Below, piece after piece: positions 56,967 through 62,808 of a stretch of 62,808 bases of DNA. Source of the stretch: Gallionella sp. (GTDB lineage: Bacteria; Pseudomonadota; Gammaproteobacteria; Burkholderiales; Gallionellaceae). Numbering within the stretch: the stretch's first letter is position 1; each line of letters opens with the position of its first letter. The position numbers and the translations under genes were made by a program. Where the stretch lies: positions 1 to 62,808 of the forward strand of contig JAUXWM010000071.1 in NCBI GenBank assembly GCA_030681375.1, read 5' to 3'. The notes under the pieces are model-generated. The model saw only the letters and a program-made list of their open reading frames with translations, made no database searches and was not told where the DNA came from.

Positions 56967-58220
56967 GTGGCAGAAATAAAACAGGTATTAGTGCCGGACA
57001 TCGGCGACTACAAAGGGGTCAGCGTCATCGAGGTGATGGTCAAAGTTGGCGACACGATCAACGAGGAAGACACCCTGTTGACGCTGGAAACCGACAAGGC
57101 CGCAATGGATGTGCCCTCGCCCTACTCCGGCGTAGTCAAGGAATTGCACGTTGAAATCGGCGACAAGGTTTCACAAAATTCGCTGATTCTGATGCTGGAA
57201 ACCAGCAACGCACCCGCTAACGCAGCGCCCGCAGCAGCCGCGCCCGTAGCAGCGACACCTGTTGCTAGCGCACCGCAGCAAGCAGCAGCTCCGGCGGCTA
57301 TCGCCAGCGTCACTTCCGGCGGACAGGCGCACGCCAGTCCGGCGATACGTCGCTTTGCACGCGAGTTGGGCGTGGACATCGCTCAGGTCAAAGGCAGCGG
57401 CGAAAAAGGCCGTGTAACCAAAGAGGATGTACAAATCTTCGTCAAGGGAGCGCTGGCACAGCCGCGAGCCGTGGCAAGCGGCAATGGACTTCAGGTGCTG
57501 GATATGCCCGCGTTCGATTTCGCCAAGTATGGCGCCATCGAAAGCAAGCCACTGTCGCGCATCCAGAAGATTTCCGGTGCCAACCTGCACCGCAACTGGG
57601 TGACGATTCCACACGTCACGCAATTCGATGAAGCCGACATCACCGAGATGGAAGCCTTCCGCAAGCAGCTGGGCGCTGAATACGCCAAGCAAAACGTCAA
57701 AATCACCCCGCTGGCCTTCATGCTCAAGGCGGTGGTCGCGGCCTTGCAGAAGTTTCCGAAATTCAATGCCTCGCTGGATGGCGAGAACCTGGTGCTCAAG
57801 CAATACTTCCATATCGGCGTGGCGGTGGATACGCCGGATGGCCTGATGGTGCCGGTACTGCGGGATGTGGACAAAAAAGGCATCGTGCAACTGGCCGGCG
57901 AACTCGCCGAAATCAGTGCGAAGGCGCGCGATAAGAAGATCACGGCGGCCGATATGCAAGGCGGCTGTTTCACCATTTCCAGCCTCGGCGGGATAGGTGG
58001 CACGGCATTTACACCCATTATCAACGCGCCTGAAGTCGCCATTCTGGGTGTGTCGCGTTCCTGCATGAAGCCGGTGTATCAGGATGGCGGTTTTGTACCG
58101 CGCCTGATGCTGCCCTTGTCCGTGTCTTACGATCACCGCGTGATCGACGGCGCGGCTGCGGCACGGTTTACGGCCTATCTGGCGAAGGTGTTGTCCGATA
58201 TACGCCGACTGGCCCTGTAG
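56967..58220 (+). CDS. aceF: Dihydrolipoyllysine acetyltransferase (E2), one lipoyl domain
   Basis: This 417-residue E2 core has a single N-terminal lipoyl domain with the lysine in ETDKAAMD, an Ala/Pro-rich linker, the E1/E3-binding segment [14 protein letters not shown] and the catalytic domain with [11 protein letters not shown]. coli AceF has three lipoyl domains and 630 residues, so this is the compact form. The start is GTG with AGGAG. No lpd (E3) gene follows; nadD begins immediately. Confidence 0.97.
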   Translation: MAEIKQVLVPDIGDYKGVSVIEVMVKVGDTINEEDTLLTLETDKAAMDVPSPYSGVVKELHVEIGDKVSQNSLILMLETSNAPANAAPAAAAPVAATPVASAPQQAAAPAAIASVTSGGQAHASPAIRRFARELGVDIAQVKGSGEKGRVTKEDVQIFVKGALAQPRAVASGNGLQVLDMPAFDFAKYGAIESKPLSRIQKISGANLHRNWVTIPHVTQFDEADITEMEAFRKQLGAEYAKQNVKITPLAFMLKAVVAALQKFPKFNASLDGENLVLKQYFHIGVAVDTPDGLMVPVLRDVDKKGIVQLAGELAEISAKARDKKITAADMQGGCFTISSLGGIGGTAFTPIINAPEVAILGVSRSCMKPVYQDGGFVPRLMLPLSVSYDHRVIDGAAAARFTAYLAKVLSDIRRLAL

Positions 58221-58874
58221 TTGAAACCTGTCGGCATCCTCGGCGGCACATTTGACCCGATACACTACGGTCACCTGCGTCTGGCCGAGGAGATGAGGGA
58301 GCTGGCCGGATTGCAGCAGATCCGTTTCATCCCGACCGGCAATCCGCCACATCGCGAAGCACCGCAGGTATCGGCACTGCATCGCAGCGCGATGGTGAAA
58401 CTGGCGATAGCCGACCACCCCGATTTCGTGCTGGATGAACGCGAAGTCAGGCGCGCCGCGAAAAGCTTTACCGTGGACACCTTGCGCGAATTGCGCACTG
58501 AACTGGGTGAGGCGCAGCCGCTGTGCCTGCTGATGGGAGGAGATGCATTCCTGCAATTGCACACCTGGCATCAATGGGAAAAATTGCTGGACCTCGCGCA
58601 TATCGTGGTGGGTTATCGTCCCGGTTTCACGCTGGAGGAACGTATCCACAGCGCGATGCCGGAATTACGCAAGCACTACCAGCAACGCCTGTGCAATGTG
58701 GATTTTTTATCGCAACACCCCGCCGGAGGTATTGCCGAACTGGCCATACCCAAGCTGGAAATATCTGCCACGCTGATCCGCAACCGGGTGGCAGAAAACC
58801 GCACCATACGCTACCTACTGCCCAGCGCAGTCGCTAATTACATTTATCAACATCACTTATACGCCCCATGCTAA
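58221..58874 (+). CDS. nadD: Nicotinate-nucleotide adenylyltransferase
   Basis: This 217-residue enzyme makes deamido-NAD in NAD synthesis. The nucleotidyl-transfer motif GGTFDPIHYGHLRLAEE is at the start and the C-terminal ISATLIRNRV (ISSTxIR type) contacts the phosphates. The start is a TTG placed directly at the aceF stop. It overlaps rsfS by seven bases, the common nadD-rsfS pairing. Confidence 0.96.
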   Translation: MKPVGILGGTFDPIHYGHLRLAEEMRELAGLQQIRFIPTGNPPHREAPQVSALHRSAMVKLAIADHPDFVLDEREVRRAAKSFTVDTLRELRTELGEAQPLCLLMGGDAFLQLHTWHQWEKLLDLAHIVVGYRPGFTLEERIHSAMPELRKHYQQRLCNVDFLSQHPAGGIAELAIPKLEISATLIRNRVAENRTIRYLLPSAVANYIYQHHLYAPC

Positions 58875-59230
58875 CTACTGAAGAAAAAACCAAAGCCGTT
58901 GTCGCCGCCCTGGAAGACATCAAAGCCACCGACATTACGGTAATCGACACCAGCAAACTCAGTTCGCTGTTTGATCGCATGATTATCGCCTCCGCCACTT
59001 CCACCCGCCAGACCAAGGCGCTGGCTGACAACGTGGTCGTCAAGCTCAAGGAGCAGGGCGAAATCGTGTTTGGCCGCGAGGGTGAAGAAAGCGGCGAATG
59101 GATACTGGTCGATCTGGGCGAAGTACTGGTGCACATCATGCAGCCGGCCACCCGCAGCTATTACAACCTCGAAGAACTGTGGAGCAAGGCACAGGCAGCG
59201 CGTCCCAAGCTGGCACAAGCACCCGAGTAG
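58868..59230 (+). CDS. rsfS: Ribosomal silencing factor RsfS
   Basis: This 120-residue protein binds L14 of the large ribosomal subunit and blocks subunit joining in starvation. It has ALEDIKATDITVIDTSKLSS, MIIASATSTRQ and WILVDLGEVLVHIM. The size is typical. It overlaps nadD and is followed by a repeat element before rlmH. Confidence 0.96.
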   Translation: MLTTEEKTKAVVAALEDIKATDITVIDTSKLSSLFDRMIIASATSTRQTKALADNVVVKLKEQGEIVFGREGEESGEWILVDLGEVLVHIMQPATRSYYNLEELWSKAQAARPKLAQAPE

Positions 59231-59256
59231 CATGAACAAAAAAAATTCATTAGAGC

Positions 59257-59380
59257 CGTCATTCCCGCGGAAGCGGGAATCCAGCAAAAAAACACGCCGC
59301 GAAGCGGGCAAAACCGAGTTTATGCCCCACTTCGTGGGTATTATTCGATCATCTGGATACCGGCTTTCGCCGGCATGACG
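59257..59380. repeat. Inverted-repeat element between rsfS and rlmH
   Basis: The 124-base unit is bounded by CGTCATTCCCGC...GGGAATCCAG (59257-59284) and CTGGATACCGGC...GCCGGCATGACG (59353-59380), which are reverse complements in outline, each also a hairpin. Two more small hairpins lie inside. It resembles a non-coding MITE-type element; no reading frame is supported. Confidence 0.65.
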
Positions 59381-59407
59381 TGGTTTTTTGCTAATGGACA
59401 ATTTGGG

Positions 59408-59878
59408 ATGAAACTGTTCATCGTATCGGTCGGGCACAAAATGCCCGACTGGATCACGACAGGCTTCAATGAATACACCAAGCGCATGCCGCGCGAGGCA
59501 AGAATCGAGCTACTGGAAATCAAGCCGGAACCGCGCACCACGGGTAAGACCACGCTGCAAATCATGGAAGCCGAAGCACAGCGCATTCTGCATGCGCTGC
59601 CGCAAACCTGCCGCCGCATTGCGCTGGATGAACGCGGCGCCCAACCCACCACGAAACAGCTCGCCGCACAGATGAAAGACTGGATGGGTGAAGGGCGCGA
59701 TATTGCGTTCATCATCGGTGGCGCAGATGGCTTGCACGATTCGGTCAAACAATCGGCACAACAACTGATGGCCTTATCCGCCTTTACCCTGCCGCACGCC
59801 TTCGTGCGCGTGCTGCTCGCCGAACAGTTGTATCGCGCTTACAGTCTGATGCACAATCACCCTTACCATAGAGAGTAG
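59408..59878 (+). CDS. rlmH: 23S rRNA pseudouridine-1915 N3-methyltransferase
   Basis: This 156-residue SPOUT methyltransferase modifies helix 69 of the large subunit rRNA. It has [15 protein letters not shown] at the N-terminus, the knot motif [10 protein letters not shown] and the C-terminal [20 protein letters not shown]. The start at 59408 gives the usual length (155 in E. coli). It belongs to the nadD-rsfS-rlmH-maf-rng series. Confidence 0.97.
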   Translation: MKLFIVSVGHKMPDWITTGFNEYTKRMPREARIELLEIKPEPRTTGKTTLQIMEAEAQRILHALPQTCRRIALDERGAQPTTKQLAAQMKDWMGEGRDIAFIIGGADGLHDSVKQSAQQLMALSAFTLPHAFVRVLLAEQLYRAYSLMHNHPYHRE

Positions 59879-59912
59879 GGAGTGGTTGTCCCCACTCCCC
59901 ACTGAGGCGCGC

Positions 59913-59943
59913 AGCGCAGATCCACTTACCACTTACCACTTAC
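59913..59943. repeat. Short tandem repeat ACTTACC before maf
   Basis: ACTTACC, ACTTACC and ACTTACG occur in tandem upstream of the maf start. This small direct repeat has no visible function. Confidence 0.35.
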
Positions 59944-59953
59944 GATATTTAAA

Positions 59954-60568
59954 ATGAGCATCAACCGCATCTACCTCGCTTCGCAAAGCCCGCGCCGCCG
60001 CGAATTGCTCAAACAAATCGGCATCCGCTTCGAGACGCTGCTGTTGCGCGCCAATCCGCAGCGTTGCGTTGATGTGGATGAAACGCCACATCCAGATGAA
60101 TCCCCCGTGCTCTACGTGCAACGCATCTGCAGAGAAAAAGCATATGCCGGTTTTGCTGCCTTGCAATTTCGCAATTTGCCGCTGCTCCCGGTATTAGCCG
60201 CTGACACCACGGTCACACTGGACGGCCGGATTTTTGGCAAACCGGATAGCGCAGAACAGGCCGCTGAGATGCTGCGCACGTTTTCAGGCCGCGAACATCA
60301 AGTTCTGACGGCCGTCGCCCTCGCCATGGGAGAGCATGTTGAAGTGCGGCTCTCCACCTCCACGGTACGCTTCGCCCCGCTCGGAGAAGAACGCATCAAG
60401 CGCTATCTGCAAACACGCGAATATGCCGACAAAGCCGGCGGCTACGCCATTCAGGGTCAGGCTGGCGCATTCATCGAGCATCTCGTTGGCAGTTATTCAG
60501 GCGTAATGGGCTTGCCGCTATTTGAAACCACCCAACTCCTGCAACAGGTTGATTACACTACGCCTTAG
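59954..60568 (+). CDS. Maf-family nucleoside triphosphate pyrophosphatase
   Basis: This 204-residue protein hydrolyses non-canonical or pyrimidine NTPs and helps keep the pool clean; some members affect septum formation. Typical are LASQSPRRRELLKQIG, the catalytic ADTTVTLDGRIFGKP and DKAGGYAIQGQAG. The motif set fits the dTTP/UTP type (YhdE). It is followed by rng, as in many proteobacteria. Confidence 0.93.
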   Translation: MSINRIYLASQSPRRRELLKQIGIRFETLLLRANPQRCVDVDETPHPDESPVLYVQRICREKAYAGFAALQFRNLPLLPVLAADTTVTLDGRIFGKPDSAEQAAEMLRTFSGREHQVLTAVALAMGEHVEVRLSTSTVRFAPLGEERIKRYLQTREYADKAGGYAIQGQAGAFIEHLVGSYSGVMGLPLFETTQLLQQVDYTTP

Positions 60569-60609
60569 CATTCCACCTCAACACAACGTCCGGATTACTC
60601 ACACTAGCC

Positions 60610-62064
60610 ATGAGCGAAGAAATACTGATCAATGTCACCCCGCAGGAAACGCGCGTCGCGGTGATGCAACTGGGCGTAGTGCAGGAATTGCACATCGAAC
60701 GCAGCAGCAATCGCGGCATCGCCGGCAATGTCTATCTGGGCCGCGTCAAACGCGTACTGCCCGGCATGCAATCCGCTTTTATCGACATCGGGCTGGAGCG
60801 TTCCGCCTTCCTCCATGTAGCGGACATCTGGGAAAACAGCAATAACGGCGATGATGCCAAACCCATAGAAAAAATCCTGTTTGAAGGCCAATCCTTGCTG
60901 GTGCAGGTCATCAAGGAACCCATCGGCAGCAAGGGAGCACGACTCACCACGCAACTCAGTTTTGCCGGACGTCTGCTGGTGTTTCTGCCACAGGAAGCGC
61001 GCATCGGCGTATCGCAACGCATCGAAGGCACCGAACAACGCGAAGCCTTGCGCAACAAGCTACAGGACATTTTGCCCCCCGATCATCAGGGCGGCTACAT
61101 TATCCGCACGGTGGCCGAAGCAAAAGATGATGCCCATTTTGCGATAGACATCGCCTATCTGGACAAGCTCTGGGGCAAGCTGCAGCTTGCAGCGCAAACG
61201 GCCAGCGCGCCACAAGTGCTGTATCAGGAGCTGGATATCGGCTTGCGGGTATTGCGCGATTTCGTCGGCCCGGACACGGTGCGAATATTGGTGGATTCGC
61301 GCAGCACCCACAGCAAGATGCTGGAATTTGCACAGAATTACAACGCCGAAGCGGCGGACCTGCTCGAACATTATCCCGGTGTGCGCCCGCTGTTTGACAT
61401 GTACAACATCGAGGAAGAAATCGAGCGCGCCTTGTCCAAACGCGTGGACCTGAAGTCAGGCGGCTATCTGATCATAGACCAGACCGAGGCATTGACCACC
61501 GTGGACGTCAATACAGGCGGATTTGTCGGTCTGCGCAACTTTGATGACACCATCTTCAAGACCAATCTGGAAGCCACGCAGGTCATTGCAAGGCAACTGC
61601 GTTTGCGTAATCTGGGCGGCATCATCATCTGCGACTTCATCGACATGGACAATCTGGAGCACCGCGATGCCGTGCTGGAAGAATTCAAAAAGGCACTGGC
61701 GCGCGACCATACCCGTATCAGCGTCAATAGTTTTTCTTCGCTAGGCCTGGTCGAGATGACGCGCAAACGAACCCGCGAGAGCCTGGCGCATGTACTGTGT
61801 GAACCCTGCCCGACCTGCAAGGGACGCGGCGAAGTAAAGACGGCACAGACCATGTGTTACGAAATTCTGCGGGAGATTGTCCGCGAAGCGCGCCAATTCG
61901 ATGCACGCGAATATCGCATCCTGGCATCCCAGCAAGTGGTTGATTTATTTCTGGAAGAAGAATCACAGGCTTTGGCGGGACTTTCCGACTTCATAGGCAA
62001 GCCGATTTCGATGCTGGTAGAGACACAATACAATCAGGAGCAATACGATGTCATCCTGATGTAA
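60610..62064 (+). CDS. rng: Ribonuclease G
   Basis: This 484-residue endoribonuclease matures the 5' end of 16S rRNA and cuts mRNA. An S1 domain lies at about residues 35-125, followed by the RNase H-like core with metal-binding TTVDVNTGGF, IICDFIDMD and the zinc-link CEPCPTCKGRG. The length is near E. coli RNase G (489), which separates it from the longer RNase E. It is last in the nadD-to-rng series. Confidence 0.97.
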   Translation: MSEEILINVTPQETRVAVMQLGVVQELHIERSSNRGIAGNVYLGRVKRVLPGMQSAFIDIGLERSAFLHVADIWENSNNGDDAKPIEKILFEGQSLLVQVIKEPIGSKGARLTTQLSFAGRLLVFLPQEARIGVSQRIEGTEQREALRNKLQDILPPDHQGGYIIRTVAEAKDDAHFAIDIAYLDKLWGKLQLAAQTASAPQVLYQELDIGLRVLRDFVGPDTVRILVDSRSTHSKMLEFAQNYNAEAADLLEHYPGVRPLFDMYNIEEEIERALSKRVDLKSGGYLIIDQTEALTTVDVNTGGFVGLRNFDDTIFKTNLEATQVIARQLRLRNLGGIIICDFIDMDNLEHRDAVLEEFKKALARDHTRISVNSFSSLGLVEMTRKRTRESLAHVLCEPCPTCKGRGEVKTAQTMCYEILREIVREARQFDAREYRILASQQVVDLFLEEESQALAGLSDFIGKPISMLVETQYNQEQYDVILM

Positions 62065-62159
62065 GGCTCGCGCGTTAGTGCACGCGGTCTGCTAGACTTT
62101 CAACCGCGTTTCAAATAACGCTTTATAAAATATAACTAAAATACACTCAGGGAAAAAAT

Positions 62160-62675
62160 ATGTTCAAGACTAGAATCATGCTTGCCCTTGCGGCAACCTT
62201 CCTTTCCTCAGCCGTCTTCGCAGACACGCATGGCCACGCTGCCGCGCATGCTGAACATGCTGCCGAGGCTCCTGCATGCACCGGTTTCGGCCCGCAGACA
62301 CCACGCGACATCGACAGCCGTCATGGCGAGAACAAGATCGCTTTTTCATTGTCGCCGAATTACAAAGACATGAATCTGTGCAATATTCACTTCCATGTGA
62401 ATGCCGAGCACAAGGCCAAGGATTTCTCCATACATGCGCAGGGCGAGCATGGCGCGGAGGGCGGCTACCAGTGCAACATGAGCAAACATCTGAGTGCCGC
62501 CGAGCTGGCGCCAACCGCAGAAGCTGTCTGCCCGAGCGAACACGGCGACCTGAAACCCGGCGACACCATAGAAGTACACTGGGTGCACTCTTCGGCGCCT
62601 GTCACCCCTGGCCCCACACTGGGCGCGTGCTTATCCGACAATGTAAAAAATCCTGATCTGCGCGTAGAAGGGTAA
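62160..62675 (+). CDS. Delta-class carbonic anhydrase-like protein, probably truncated
   Basis: This 171-residue protein has a signal peptide (MLALAATFLSSAVFA) and a His-rich start, then CTGFGPQTPRDID, NLCNIHFHVNAEHKAKDF and YQCNMSKHL, as I recall from bacterial delta-class carbonic anhydrase-like proteins. These hydrate carbon dioxide in the periplasm. Homologues, as far as I know, run on after NPDLRVE; here a stop follows one codon later and an IS3-type element begins at once, so the gene is probably cut. AGGGAAAAA precedes the ATG. The family call is from memory of motifs; the truncation is inferred. Confidence 0.65.
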   Translation: MFKTRIMLALAATFLSSAVFADTHGHAAAHAEHAAEAPACTGFGPQTPRDIDSRHGENKIAFSLSPNYKDMNLCNIHFHVNAEHKAKDFSIHAQGEHGAEGGYQCNMSKHLSAAELAPTAEAVCPSEHGDLKPGDTIEVHWVHSSAPVTPGPTLGACLSDNVKNPDLRVEG

Positions 62676-62682
62676 TCCCCCC

Positions 62683-62808
62683 TGAAATTAGTTGCGATTA
62701 GAAGTAGAATTTTCTCACTTGGAAATAGAGGAATTTTTACATGAAGTTATCACGCTTTTCAGATAGCCAGATCATCGCAATTCTTAAGCAGGCCGAGGGC
62801 GGCAGCCC
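62683..62808 (+). mobile_element. IS3-family insertion sequence, 5' end
   Basis: The element starts close to TGAAATTAG at 62683 and contains the OrfA start at 62741. IS3-family ends begin with TG, so 62683 is a candidate terminus, although CCCCCC or part of GGGTAA before it could also belong to the element. The rest lies outside the window. Confidence 0.55.
62741..62808 (+). CDS. IS3-family transposase OrfA, 5' part (cut by window edge)
   Basis: The 22 visible codons read MKLSRFSDSQIIAILKQAEG, the typical start of an IS3-family OrfA, possibly of the IS407-type subgroup. Only the start is in the window. It differs from the OrfA at 1-192, so two different IS3 elements bracket the region. It reads away from the truncated carbonic anhydrase-like gene. 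Confidence 0.82.
   Translation, partial: MKLSRFSDSQIIAILKQAEGGS

Noticed and set aside
54294..58220. Complete pyruvate dehydrogenase operon
   Set aside because: No lpd (E3) gene follows aceF; nadD starts at once, so only E1 and E2 are encoded here.

Overview
The window reads as chromosomal DNA of a betaproteobacterium, most likely a Nitrosomonadales-type chemolithotroph of the Gallionellaceae kind. This rests on gene content (dusB-fis next to purH-purD, nadD-rsfS-rlmH-maf-rng, aceE-aceF, ubiquinone genes, many c-di-GMP proteins, iron and peroxide genes) and on protein flavour. No rRNA or species marker is present, so the assignment is an inference. Nearly all of the window is dense housekeeping sequence. 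The accessory material lies at the two ends and in small repeats.

Layout. 1-2204: the 5' part of an IS3-family transposase, a small unknown gene, and a HigB toxin with a HigA antitoxin that carries a C-terminal ImmA/IrrE metallopeptidase, behind a palindromic operator-like site. 2205-2832: the only gene-free stretch over 300 bases. 2833-9654: ferritin-like protein, PAS-GGDEF-EAL protein, two hydrolases, a CopD-like membrane protein and SelO. 9784-15150: prfC, tRNA-Phe, groEL-groES with a sigma-32-type promoter, and an NMO-family flavoprotein. 15431-21581: bioA-dacB facing ubiD and two LpxL-type acyltransferases. 21660-28447: a methyl-cycle block (metK, ahcY behind an SAH riboswitch, metF) with an HD-GYP gene, a small membrane protein and trhP. 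28451-33460: retropepsin-like protease, YhcH-like protein, ridA, recG, ubiC and ubiA. 33632-39181: a diguanylate cyclase and a peroxide-defence cluster (rubrerythrin, rubredoxin, catalase, rubredoxin reductase, divergent oxyR). 39178-46225: two methyltransferases, hemF, tsaC, purD, purH, fis and dusB. 46301-54213: a UbiH-family hydroxylase, dsbC, a LOV-GGDEF protein, mltA, apaG, ilvA, dinD and 5-formyl-THF cyclo-ligase. 54294-62064: aceE, aceF, nadD, rsfS, rlmH, maf and rng. 62160-62808: a probably truncated delta-class carbonic anhydrase-like gene running into a second IS3-family element.

How the genes work together. metK makes SAM, ahcY removes the SAH left after methylation, and metF supplies methyl-THF; the riboswitch ties ahcY to the SAH level. 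Rubredoxin reductase, rubredoxin and rubrerythrin form a plausible NAD(P)H-driven peroxide reduction chain beside catalase, with OxyR divergent. ubiC, ubiA, ubiD and the UbiH-family hydroxylase are ubiquinone steps scattered through the window. Four proteins belong to c-di-GMP signalling, one with a blue-light LOV sensor.

The observations most worth a second look are the HigB / HigA-ImmA / small-protein locus, a palindromic repeat lying in frame inside the UbiH-family gene, a pair of hairpin repeats with compensatory stem changes, the LOV-ENDEF protein, the split rubrerythrin/rubredoxin arrangement, and the carbonic anhydrase gene apparently cut by an IS element. All functional calls come from reading the sequence; no database search was run.
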